Shown here: one piece after another, positions 1-6,424 of the stretch
Layout: every line of letters starts with the position of its first letter
Numbering within the stretch: the first letter of the stretch is position 1
Assembly: GCA_019233415.1 (NCBI GenBank)
Contig: JAFAMK010000387.1
Span: 1 to 6,894 of the forward strand
Reading direction: 5' to 3'
Source of the DNA: Vulcanimicrobiota bacterium
GTDB lineage: Bacteria > Vulcanimicrobiota > Vulcanimicrobiia > Vulcanimicrobiales > Vulcanimicrobiaceae
Length of the DNA stretch: 6,894 nt
Position numbers and translations under genes: made by a program
Notes under the pieces: generated by a model
What the model was told of the DNA's origin: nothing
Seen by the model: only the letters and a program-made list of their open reading frames with translations
Database searches by the model: none

Positions 1-129
1 GTAGGTCCACCACAGCAGGTGCGGGACGACCAGCCGGCTCTCGCCGGGGAGGAACGCGTGAAGGATGATCGTCTTCGTCCAACGGTCGAGGAGGAAGACG
101 ACGAGCGCGACGAGCCAGAGGAGGATCAC
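1..129 (-). CDS. lspA: Lipoprotein signal peptidase (signal peptidase II), N-terminal part, cut by the window edge
   Basis: Signal peptidase II is an inner-membrane aspartyl protease. It removes the signal peptide of prolipoproteins after Lgt has added diacylglycerol to the lipobox cysteine. Only the first 43 residues are present. They show one hydrophobic segment (residues 2-14) ending in D15-R-W-T-K19, matching the conserved Asp-x-x-Ser/Thr-Lys at the end of the first LspA membrane helix. A stretch resembling the usual first periplasmic region follows (G29-E-S, then V-V-P-H-L-L-W-W-T-Y at the edge). The catalytic aspartates lie beyond the window. The GTG at 129 is the only standard start in this frame after an in-frame stop inside the end of ccdA. 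No strong Shine-Dalgarno precedes it. It begins 52 bases after the ccdA stop on the same strand, so co-transcription is likely. The identification rests on a short fragment, but motif and spacing fit well. Confidence 0.78.
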   Translation of the reverse strand, partial: MILLWLVALVVFLLDRWTKTIILHAFLPGESRLVVPHLLWWTY

Positions 130-181
130 GGCTCGGGCGGTTCGCGCGTTTCGGACGACAGCCTGCCTGGCTTGCTTGGTG

Positions 182-907
182 CTACAGGTTCGGCGGCTTC
201 ACGTACTGGTAGACGAAGCCCGCGACGCGCCCGAAGCTCAGCGTGACGAGGACGATCCCGGTCCCGACCAGGAACACGCCGGCCCCGATCTCGATCGCCC
301 CGAGGTAGCGCTTCACGCGGTTGAGCGCGCCTAGGGCCTGCGTGATCGCTCCGGCGGTGATGAGGAACGGGATCGCGAGCCCCATCGAGTAGACGAAGAG
401 CAAGAAGATCGCCGATCCGTACTTCTCTTGCGAGGCGAGCACGATGATGCCGGAAAGGATCGGCCCGATGCACGGCGACCAGCCTGCAGCGAACCCGAGG
501 CCGACCAGGAACGACGCGAAGAACGAGCGGTTCACGCTCCGCACCTGGATGCGCTTGTCCATCATCAGCATGGGGATCTTGAAGACCCCGATCATGTTCA
601 GCCCGAGGATGATGACGATCACCCCGCCGATGCGCGAGATCCAGTCCTTGTAGTTCACGAAGACTGCGCCGAGCGCGCTCGCCGAGAGCCCGATCAGCAT
701 GAACACGACCGTGAAGCCGGCCACGAACGCGAGCGCGTGGAGCATCACGCGCACGCGGCTCGCGGCGTCGGAGTCCGCCTTCAGCTCCTCCAGGCTCGAC
801 CCGGTCAAAAACGAGAGATAGGCCGGGATCAGCGGCAGCACGCAGGGCGAGACGAACGAGACGAGCCCGGCGAGGAAGGCGGTCAGAATGTTGACGTTTG
901 CAGTCAC
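182..907 (-). CDS. ccdA: Cytochrome c biogenesis / thiol-disulfide transporter CcdA
   Basis: CcdA is a short DsbD-like inner-membrane protein. It passes reducing equivalents from cytoplasmic thioredoxin to periplasmic thioredoxin-like proteins, serving cytochrome c maturation and other thiol chemistry. The product is 241 residues and very hydrophobic, with the six-helix pattern and length expected of the family. Both redox cysteines are visible: C22 in S-P-C-V-L-P of the first helix and C146 in W-S-P-C-I-G-P of the fourth. The family segment A-F-V-A-G-F-T-V-V-F is also present. I chose the GTG at 907 because the protein then starts M-T-A-N-V-N-I-L-T-A-F, as CcdA usually does. A GGAGG lies about 14 bases upstream, which is longer than ideal. 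The longer ATG start at 958 would add a proline-rich tail that the family lacks. No ResB, ResC or TlpA partner gene is visible here; the gene is followed by lspA. Confidence 0.93.
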   Translation of the reverse strand: MTANVNILTAFLAGLVSFVSPCVLPLIPAYLSFLTGSSLEELKADSDAASRVRVMLHALAFVAGFTVVFMLIGLSASALGAVFVNYKDWISRIGGVIVIILGLNMIGVFKIPMLMMDKRIQVRSVNRSFFASFLVGLGFAAGWSPCIGPILSGIIVLASQEKYGSAIFLLFVYSMGLAIPFLITAGAITQALGALNRVKRYLGAIEIGAGVFLVGTGIVLVTLSFGRVAGFVYQYVKPPNL

Positions 908-1023
908 GGTCGACCCCGTGAACCTCCAGAGGATGGGCGGTGGTGGCGGCCTCCGCATTCCACAGGAGATTCCTGCCCGCCTGGCCGCAGAGGTTGGGAC
1001 GTCCGGTGCCGTATCCAGCGCGG
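908..1023. promoter_or_regulatory. Divergent intergenic region between ccdA and lgt
   Basis: These 116 bases separate the two divergent starts and must hold the promoters of both transcripts, by position. I could not recognise a convincing -35/-10 pair, operator or inverted repeat on either strand. A GAGG-type sequence at 990-993 could serve an alternative lgt start at the GTG at 1006. A GGAGG on the minus strand lies ahead of the ccdA start. Confidence 0.4.
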
Positions 1024-1863
1024 GTGAGCCACTGGTTCGTCTACCCGAACATCGACCCGATCGCGTTCCGCATCGGGCCGATCGCCGTCCACTGGTACGG
1101 GCTCTCGTACCTGTTCGGATTCATCTGCGTCTTTCTGTGGATGAACCGGCCCGCGGGACGCCGGCGGCTGGGGCTGACGACCGACCAGATTCAGGACTTC
1201 CTCGTCTACGCGCTGGTCGGCGTGCTGATCGGCGGCCGGACCGGCTTCGTCATCGCCGACGTCATCACGAAGCACAACTTCGGCGACTATCTGGCGCACC
1301 CGCTGAACTTCATCGCAATCTGGCAGGGCGGGATGGCGTTCCACGGTGCGCTCGTCGGCGTCATCCTGGCGATCATCCTGTTCCTGCGCAAGCACCCCGG
1401 GCTGACGTTCGGCATCCTCGGCGACGAAGTCGTGCCGCTGATCTCGATCGGCATCTTCACGACGCGCCTGGTGAACTTCATCAACGACGAGCTGCCCGGG
1501 AAGCTGTGCGTCCCGGACCACCCGTACTGCATTTTGTTCCCGGCCTACTCCGAAGGCTTCCGCTACCCGTCGCAGATTTTCGAAGCGATCCTCGACATCG
1601 TGACGCTGCCGGTCGTGCTGCTGATCTATCGCCGGCGTCCGCCGGACGGCGTCGTCGCGTGGTCGTGGTTCACCATCTACGGCATCACGCGCACCGTCGC
1701 GGAGATTTGGCGCGAGCCCGGCTTCACGGTGCTCGGGCTCGACGGCGGGCAGTTCGTCGCGCTGCTGCAGATTTTCTTCGGCATCGCGATGATCGTCTAT
1801 TCGTTCCGGCGGGGGACGCGTACCGAGTCTCGCCTCGACACGCCCGCCCCCGCCGTTTCGTAG
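1024..1863 (+). CDS. lgt: Prolipoprotein diacylglyceryl transferase Lgt
   Basis: Lgt moves diacylglycerol from phosphatidylglycerol to the lipobox cysteine of prolipoproteins in the inner membrane, the first step of lipoprotein maturation. The 279-residue product has about seven hydrophobic segments and the family landmarks in order: D-P near residue 11, H23-W-Y-G, G-G-R, G-G-M-A-F-H107-G, the signature R148-L-V-N-F-I-N-D-E156-L-P-G159, R-Y-P-S-Q, and R223-T-V-A-E227-I-W-R near the end. These correspond to H103, R143, N146, E151, G154, R239 and E243 of the E. coli enzyme. The signature is atypical, with Thr before R148 and Val at the usual Gly/Ala two residues after it. The GTG at 1024 gives the usual distance to the D-P motif. 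The GTG at 1006 has a better Shine-Dalgarno and ATG 940 is also open, so the start is uncertain. It ends directly against the stop of the receptor gene on the other strand. Confidence 0.95.
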   Translation: MSHWFVYPNIDPIAFRIGPIAVHWYGLSYLFGFICVFLWMNRPAGRRRLGLTTDQIQDFLVYALVGVLIGGRTGFVIADVITKHNFGDYLAHPLNFIAIWQGGMAFHGALVGVILAIILFLRKHPGLTFGILGDEVVPLISIGIFTTRLVNFINDELPGKLCVPDHPYCILFPAYSEGFRYPSQIFEAILDIVTLPVVLLIYRRRPPDGVVAWSWFTIYGITRTVAEIWREPGFTVLGLDGGQFVALLQIFFGIAMIVYSFRRGTRTESRLDTPAPAVS

Positions 1864-4560
1864 TCAGCGCACGCGGAACGACGCGTCGAGGTAGACGCTG
1901 CGGTACGGAAGCCCGAACCGTTCCGACGCGGCTGCGCCGGTATACGGTGCGTATGCTGCCGGGGTCGCGTATGCGTTGAGCGCATAAGGTTCGCCCTCGT
2001 ACAGCAGGCCGCGAATCTCGGCGTGCTGGCCGAAGAGGTTGTCCACGGCGAGCGAGACCGTCGCGTGTGCGAGCGGGGCGCTCACGCGCAGCGCGCTGTA
2101 GTCGTACGCGGGTAGCCGCTTCGTGTTGTTGTCGGAAACCCAGTGGAACGTGTAGCGCACGTCGATCCCGTTGCCGACGACGCGGTCGAGCGACGCGTCG
2201 AGCGTGTGCAGCGGCAACCCCGGAAGCTGGCTGCCGGGGACGACGTTCAGGTTCGACTGCAAGTACGTCACCGGAACCGCGACCAGCGCGGTCGAGTCGA
2301 GCGTCCACGCGTAGTCGAACGCGGTTTGCCGGTCGAGCCGATGGCGCCCCGAGAGCGTGAAGCCGCGCGCGCGCATCTGGCCGATGTTGAACGTGCCGTT
2401 CAGCCCTGCGAGGGTGGCGGGATCGGTGCTGCCGCAGGCGTTCGCGATCGCAGCGAGTTGCTGCGCGAGAAATGCCGGCGGGATGAAGCTGCTGCCCGTC
2501 GTCGCCAGTGGGGTGAGCGCGCTGTAGAGCTTGTCGTAGACGCGCACGTCGTAGAGTGCAACCTGCGCGAACGCGTCGCCGCCGAAGCCGTGCGCGTACG
2601 CGACCTCTTCGTCGACGCCCCGCTCCGGCCGCAGTGCCGACGACGGCACGCTGCCGATCGCATTGAGCGCGCCGCACTTCACGCCGCCGCCACCGCCCGC
2701 GCTGCCGAGCGTCTGCGGGACGAACGGGTGCGCGAGCTGGTTCCCCGCGGGCTGCGTCGTCGTCGCGCCGGCCGAGACGCGCACGACGTCGTGCGCGGTC
2801 AGCGAGTCGAGGACGGTCAGCCGCGGATCGAGCGCGTAGCGCTGCGTCGCGGACGCCTGCGTCAGCGCGAGGTTTCCGAAGAGCGAGAGCGGTGAGCCCC
2901 CGGCGCGGTAGACGTCGCGCAGCGTGTACGTCTGCTGGTGCGCAACGGGCGCGCTGAACGACGACGCCTTCGACGTGTCGCGCGCCAGTGCGAACGACGT
3001 GTTCACGAAGGTGTAGCCGATGCCTGCGGTGTTGTTGCGCCAACTGCGGTCGAAGGTTGCGAGCGCGCCGCCCTCGCGTTCATCGTTCTCGCTGACCGAG
3101 AAGCTGTCGCCGGGCGACGCGACGAACGGCAGCCGGAACTGACGGCTGACGAAGTCGTCGTACCGGTCCGCGAACACTACGACGCGCGCGAGGCTGTCGG
3201 CGCGCGTGTGCTCGTAGGCGAGCTGATAGTCGGCGAGGTCGAACGTCTGGAACGCCGGTCCGTTCCCTTGCCAGCCGCTCGTCGCCGCGGCGTACTGCTG
3301 CGCCGTCACGCACTGCGCGCCGCCGTCGGGTGTGCCGCCGGGACCGGCTCCGCCCGGGCCGCCTGCGGCGTTCGACACCTGCACGAGCCCCGCGCCGCAC
3401 GTGCTCCCCTTCCCGACGAGCCGCTGCGCGAAGGCGAGCGCCGGCGCGCCGTCGAGGTAGTCGCCGTCGCCGTTTCCGCTCTTGTTCTCGTAGTAGCCGT
3501 CGAAGACGCCGGTCGCGACGATGCGGTCGGTCGGGGTGAGGTCGTACTGCAGCTTCGCGAGCGCAGCGTGCGAGTCGGCGCTCGCGTCGGCGTCGTAGAC
3601 GCCGATCGCGTGGACCGCCGGATCGGTCGCGGTGACGTCGAACGCCGCGGCCGGCTGATAGGTGTGCGCGTGGCGGATCGGCCCGTCGAGCCCGCTGCTG
3701 CCGTACGCGAACGCGTAGCCGAGCCGTCCCGCGGTTCCGGTCGCGGTGACGTTCGCCGCGCTTCGGCCGAACGAACCGTAGCCGAGGTCGAGGTTGACCC
3801 GCGCGTCCGGTGTCGGCTGCAGCGTGCGCAGGTCGACGACGCCTCCGATCGCGCTGGTCCCGAGCAGGTTGCTTCCCGAGCCGTAGGTCACGCTCAGATC
3901 GCGAAACGGCGCCAGCGGCGAGACCTGGAAGTTGTAGCCGCCGGGAAACCCGTACGCGATCGGGTGCTCGTCGATCGCGGTCGTCGTCTCGAGCGTGCCG
4001 ATCCCGCGTAGCTGGAGCGGCACGTCGTCGGCGAGCGCGGCCGTGTCGCCGACGATTCCGTTGCTGATCCCGGGGAGCTCGCGCAGTGCGTCGGCGGCGC
4101 GCTGCATGCCGCGCTGGCGCAGCGCGTCGGTGGTCACGGTGACCGTCGTCGTCGTCGCGCGAAGCAGCGAGGTCGCGGCGTTCGTGGACGTCGCGCCGAT
4201 CGTGCGCAGCGTTCCGGCGGCGAGCTCGCGCTGGACGGCGAGCGTCACGCTCGCGACCGCGCCGCCGACGAGCGCGACGTCGTCGGACTGGGTGGGTTGG
4301 TAGCCGCCGCGCTCGACCCGCAGCCGGTAGAGCCCCGGCGGCAGCGACGGGAAGGCAAAGCGCCCGTCGTTGCCGGTGACGGCCCGGTCCGGGCGGCCGG
4401 TCACGACGACCGTCGCCCCGGCAAGGGGAAGGCTCGTCGCCCCGTCGACGACGAGGCCGTGCAGCGCCGCGCTCGGGGCGGCCTGCTGGGCGGGCGCGCG
4501 CAGCGGCGCGCACGCGAACAAGAGCGACAGCGCCAGTGCGCCGCGCAGACGAAAAGACAC
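1864..4560 (-). CDS. TonB-dependent outer-membrane receptor with N-terminal carboxypeptidase-regulatory-like domain
   Basis: This is an outer-membrane beta-barrel of the TonB-dependent family, which imports scarce ligands using energy from TonB-ExbBD. The 898-residue product starts with a Sec signal peptide (basic residues 4-6, hydrophobic 8-20, likely cleavage after A-P-A24). A beta-sandwich of the CarboxypepD_reg type follows (about 32-110, with G-A-T-V, D65-G-R-F-A-F and L-P-P-G-L-Y). The plug spans about 135-246, with L-R-E-L-P-G-I, L-Q-L-R-G-I, Y-G-S-G-S-N-L-L-G and G-G-V-V-D-L. The rest is barrel, with alternating strands and aromatic girdles. Cysteines C388 and C417 bracket a Gly/Pro-rich loop; C629 and C709 lie in other likely surface loops. 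The last strand ends F-R-V-R, without the usual terminal aromatic. The GTG at 4560 is preceded by GGAGGA. The substrate is unknown: no siderophore, SusD or TonB gene is nearby. The unknown membrane protein upstream may share its transcript. Confidence 0.9.
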   Translation of the reverse strand: MSFRLRGALALSLLFACAPLRAPAQQAAPSAALHGLVVDGATSLPLAGATVVVTGRPDRAVTGNDGRFAFPSLPPGLYRLRVERGGYQPTQSDDVALVGGAVASVTLAVQRELAAGTLRTIGATSTNAATSLLRATTTTVTVTTDALRQRGMQRAADALRELPGISNGIVGDTAALADDVPLQLRGIGTLETTTAIDEHPIAYGFPGGYNFQVSPLAPFRDLSVTYGSGSNLLGTSAIGGVVDLRTLQPTPDARVNLDLGYGSFGRSAANVTATGTAGRLGYAFAYGSSGLDGPIRHAHTYQPAAAFDVTATDPAVHAIGVYDADASADSHAALAKLQYDLTPTDRIVATGVFDGYYENKSGNGDGDYLDGAPALAFAQRLVGKGSTCGAGLVQVSNAAGGPGGAGPGGTPDGGAQCVTAQQYAAATSGWQGNGPAFQTFDLADYQLAYEHTRADSLARVVVFADRYDDFVSRQFRLPFVASPGDSFSVSENDEREGGALATFDRSWRNNTAGIGYTFVNTSFALARDTSKASSFSAPVAHQQTYTLRDVYRAGGSPLSLFGNLALTQASATQRYALDPRLTVLDSLTAHDVVRVSAGATTTQPAGNQLAHPFVPQTLGSAGGGGGVKCGALNAIGSVPSSALRPERGVDEEVAYAHGFGGDAFAQVALYDVRVYDKLYSALTPLATTGSSFIPPAFLAQQLAAIANACGSTDPATLAGLNGTFNIGQMRARGFTLSGRHRLDRQTAFDYAWTLDSTALVAVPVTYLQSNLNVVPGSQLPGLPLHTLDASLDRVVGNGIDVRYTFHWVSDNNTKRLPAYDYSALRVSAPLAHATVSLAVDNLFGQHAEIRGLLYEGEPYALNAYATPAAYAPYTGAAASERFGLPYRSVYLDASFRVR

Positions 4561-4563
4561 AAC

Positions 4564-4569
4564 TCCTCC
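4564..4569 (-). promoter_or_regulatory. Ribosome binding site that sets the receptor start
   Basis: On the minus strand GGAGGA lies three bases ahead of the GTG at 4560. The spacing is short but the match is strong. The GTG is followed at once by a classical signal peptide. Together these place the start here and not at the far upstream ATG of the same open frame, which would read through the unknown membrane protein region in a non-native frame. Confidence 0.7.
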
Positions 4570-4573
4570 GAAA

Positions 4574-4593
4574 GCGGCGCCTTCGTGCGCCGC
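4574..4593 (-). other. GC-rich hairpin in the receptor leader
   Basis: A perfect 7-bp inverted repeat (4574-4580 with 4587-4593, GCGGCGC against GCGCCGC) closes a six-base loop. It lies between the upstream gene's stop and the receptor's ribosome binding site. On the minus strand the stem is followed by TTTC and then GGAGGA. It could protect or set off the receptor mRNA, or act as a weak attenuator. The U-run is too short for a confident terminator, and such stems arise by chance in GC-rich DNA. Confidence 0.4.
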
Positions 4594-4607
4594 GGGTGTG
4601 CGACTCG

Positions 4608-5282
4608 TTATATGCGGATCGGCGAACGGAGGAGACGCGGCGGGGCGCGCTTGCCGCCTCGGCGGGCGAGCACGGAGCGGCGCGCGCCGAGTGGGCGCGG
4701 CGCCCCGTCGAGGGCGAGAACCGGCGCCGGCGCGGCGGCCGGTGTGAGGCGCAGAAAGCCGGCGACGACCGCGAAGACCGCCGCGCGCGAGGCGGCGAGC
4801 GCCTCTGCGAGGCGGCGCCACGCGAGTGCGGCGAGCGGCGTCAGCACGGCGATCACGGTGCCGGCGAGCAGCGGCGAGCCGCCGAGTGCGTCGCCGAGAT
4901 TGTCGACGGGCGCGCCGGCGAGCCAGCCGTCGAGCGCGCCCATCCCGGCGAGCGCGAGCGTCGTCAGCGCGGCGAACGCCGCGAGAACCAGCGGCCCGGG
5001 ACGCGGGACCGCGCCGAGCACGATCGCGCGAAACGCGCCGCGCTCGCCGCGCAGCTCGCGGTGTGCCGCGAGCGCGACGACGACGAGCGCCGTCAAGGCC
5101 GCCGCGGCGGCCAACGCGACGAGCGCGGGCCGCGAGCCGTGTGGGTCGTCGTCGTAGGCGTCGTGGCGCAGCGCGAAATCGCCGATCACGTCGAGGGCCA
5201 CGTGCGCGCACAGCGCGTTCAGCGCGATCGCGCAAGCGGCCGTCGCCGATGCGAGAACCGCGCCGGTCCGGAAGGTGCCCAC
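4608..5282 (-). CDS. Uncharacterised integral membrane protein
   Basis: I do not recognise this family. The 224-residue product has about five hydrophobic segments (near 8-30, 53-73, 98-117, 136-155 and 166-180) and a basic, proline-rich tail (181-224) that is probably cytoplasmic. Between the first two segments is a conspicuous polar loop: H27, then L30-D-V-I-G-D35, H40-D41, Y43-D-D-D46, H48. The density of His and Asp at the membrane edge could suit metal binding, but this is only a guess. The GTG at 5282 is the only standard start before the first membrane segment and has no clear Shine-Dalgarno. The regular spacing of hydrophobic segments argues that this frame is coding even though other frames are also open. 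It lies upstream of the receptor gene on the same strand with 47 bases between them, and is divergent from yggS with 45 bases between starts. Confidence 0.75.
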   Translation of the reverse strand: MGTFRTGAVLASATAACAIALNALCAHVALDVIGDFALRHDAYDDDPHGSRPALVALAAAAALTALVVVALAAHRELRGERGAFRAIVLGAVPRPGPLVLAAFAALTTLALAGMGALDGWLAGAPVDNLGDALGGSPLLAGTVIAVLTPLAALAWRRLAEALAASRAAVFAVVAGFLRLTPAAAPAPVLALDGAPRPLGARRSVLARRGGKRAPPRLLRSPIRI

Positions 5283-5327
5283 GACGCCGCGGGGTTTCGG
5301 CGCGGCGCTCGGCGAAGACCTCGTTCC
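5283..5327. promoter_or_regulatory. Short divergent region between the membrane protein gene and yggS
   Basis: Only 45 bases separate the two divergent start codons, so the promoters must overlap each other or the coding sequences. I see no convincing -10 or -35 box and no strong Shine-Dalgarno for either gene, so one or both transcripts may be leaderless or start codon choices may be slightly off. Confidence 0.35.
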
Positions 5328-6008
5328 ATGCCCCTCGCCACCGGAACGGTCGCCGAGCGCGTGGCGACGTTGCGCGAGCGCGTCGATGAAGCCGCCCTCG
5401 CCGCGGGCCGCGCTCGCGGGTCGGTTTCGATCCTGGCGGTCACCAAGGCGCAGCCGCGGGACGGCGTCCTGGCCGCGCTCGACGCCGGCCTGCACGACGT
5501 CGGGGAAAATTATCTCCAAGAGGCGCGCGCCAAATACGACGGCCTGCCGCCGTGCACGAAGCACTTCATCGGCCACGTCCAGACGAACAAGGCGAAGGCA
5601 ATCGTCGCGTCGTTCGACATGGTCCAGAGCGTGGACCGGCTCGATGCGGGCCTCGCGCTCGCGAAGGTCGCGCGTAACGCCGAGCGCCGTCTGCGCGTTC
5701 TCGTGCAAGTGAACATCTCGCCCACCGAACGGTTCGGCGTGCCGCCTCCGGAGGCACCGCAGCTCGCCGCGCGCCTGCGCGACGAAGGGCTGGAGGTCGA
5801 CGGCGTCATGGCGATCGGCCCGCTGGCGGGCGACGTCGACGCGGCGTTCGCGACGGCGCGGGAGGCCTTCGAACGCGTCGGCGGGACGACGCTCTCGCTC
5901 GGAATGTCCGACGACTGGGAACGCGCGGTCCGCCACGGATCGACGATGGTGCGGCTCGGCACCGCGATCTTCGGCCCGCGTCCCGCCAAAGAGAGGAGCC
6001 TGGCATGA
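5328..6008 (+). CDS. yggS: YggS/PLPBP family pyridoxal 5'-phosphate homeostasis protein
   Basis: YggS proteins are single-domain (alpha/beta)8-barrel PLP-binding proteins, related to the N-terminal domain of alanine racemase. They have no known catalytic turnover and help keep free PLP balanced. The 226-residue product has the usual length. Family motifs are in order: A37-V-T-K40 with the Schiff-base lysine (K36 in E. coli), V-G59-E-N-Y-L-Q-E65, H79-F-I-G-H-V-Q-T-N-K88, L-V-Q-V-N-I, and the phosphate-binding end with G192-M-S-D-D, then G204-S-T-M-V-R-L-G-T-A-I-F-G216. The ATG at 5328 puts the lysine at the expected position; the frame is open much further upstream, but that region is antisense to the membrane protein gene. 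Its stop overlaps the sepF start (ATGA). The yggS-sepF order is the same as ylmE-sepF in Gram-positive division clusters. Confidence 0.95.
   Translation: MPLATGTVAERVATLRERVDEAALAAGRARGSVSILAVTKAQPRDGVLAALDAGLHDVGENYLQEARAKYDGLPPCTKHFIGHVQTNKAKAIVASFDMVQSVDRLDAGLALAKVARNAERRLRVLVQVNISPTERFGVPPPEAPQLAARLRDEGLEVDGVMAIGPLAGDVDAAFATAREAFERVGGTTLSLGMSDDWERAVRHGSTMVRLGTAIFGPRPAKERSLA
5991..5998 (+). promoter_or_regulatory. Ribosome binding site of sepF inside the end of yggS
   Basis: GAGAGGAG lies six bases ahead of the ATG at 6005, an ideal spacing. It is the strongest Shine-Dalgarno in the operon. Although sepF overlaps yggS, it can therefore recruit ribosomes itself, which fits a need for more SepF than YggS. 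Confidence 0.75.
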
Positions 6009-6424
6009 GCATGTTCGCCAGAATCGGATCGTGGTTCGCGATCCACGACGAAGACGAAGACGACGTGTACGCGGGCGACGAGGTCGGCGCGAAGCGCAAC
6101 GTCGTCCCGATCGGCGAGGGCTCGCGCCGCGCCGGCAATTCGGTCGCGGTGTTCGCGCCGCGCTCGTTCGGCGACGTGACCGAGATCGCCGACGCGCTGC
6201 GCGCGCGCCAGGTCGTCATCGTCAACGTCCAGGGCGCCGACCGGAACCTGCTGCAGCGCGTCGTCGACTTCACGTCGGGCGTCGCCTACACGATCGACGG
6301 TCGTATTCAGAAGCTTGCCGAGGCGATCTACTTGGTCGTTCCGGCGGGCGTGAACGTGAACTCGGCCGGCGTGCGCGAGCAGCTCGACAACGACGGCGTG
6401 CTCGGGTTCAAGGACCTGCGCTGA
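6005..6424 (+). CDS. sepF: Cell division protein SepF
   Basis: SepF tethers FtsZ filaments to the membrane and helps shape the division septum in Gram-positive bacteria, cyanobacteria and relatives. The 139-residue product has the standard three parts. First is an N-terminal amphipathic segment (M3-F-A-R-I-G-S-W-F-A-I13) that would bind the membrane. Next is a short acidic and variable linker (about 14-45, with a D/E run at 15-20). Then comes the globular FtsZ-binding domain (about 46-125), with the family pattern R53-S-F-G-D-V, V-V-I-V-N74, D88-F-T-S-G-V-A-Y, D98-G and I-Y-L-V-V-P113. It overlaps yggS by four bases and divIVA by one, so translation is likely coupled. YlmG and YlmH, often next in related clusters, are absent here. 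The linker is short compared with many homologues. Confidence 0.95.
   Translation: MSMFARIGSWFAIHDEDEDDVYAGDEVGAKRNVVPIGEGSRRAGNSVAVFAPRSFGDVTEIADALRARQVVIVNVQGADRNLLQRVVDFTSGVAYTIDGRIQKLAEAIYLVVPAGVNVNSAGVREQLDNDGVLGFKDLR
6410..6414 (+). promoter_or_regulatory. Ribosome binding site of divIVA inside the end of sepF
   Basis: AAGGA lies nine bases before the ATG at 6424, which itself overlaps the sepF stop as TGATG. This supports the chosen start and suggests both reinitiation and direct initiation. Confidence 0.55.

Noticed and set aside
1840..1890. A bidirectional terminator at the lgt/receptor junction
   Set aside because: No inverted repeat followed by a T-run could be found around the abutting stops.
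888..1979. A 363-codon plus-strand frame overlapping lgt
   Set aside because: It is the shifted frame of lgt, with repetitive Arg/Pro/Ala composition; lgt carries all family motifs.
1724..3043. Long Arg-rich minus-strand frame overlapping the receptor
   Set aside because: Its composition is that of a frame-shifted reading of the receptor gene and it has no recognisable domain. The same holds for the large frames at 2938-4011 (plus) and 3080-4513 (minus).
4489..4560. Possible lipobox at C17 of the receptor signal peptide (L-L-F-A-C)
   Set aside because: Phe at the -2 position does not fit the usual lipobox, and a good signal peptidase I site (A-P-A, then Q-Q) follows. A beta-barrel receptor is not expected to be lipidated there.
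4561..5235. The upstream extension of the receptor frame to an ATG at 5235
   Set aside because: The extension is an Arg-rich sequence out of frame with the membrane protein gene, and a signal peptide begins exactly at the GTG at 4560 behind a strong ribosome binding site.
4536..6008. A 490-codon plus-strand open frame reading into yggS from far upstream
   Set aside because: Only the part from the ATG at 5328 matches YggS. The upstream part is Arg/Ala/Glu-rich, low-complexity and antisense to the membrane protein gene, as expected from GC-rich DNA with few stops.
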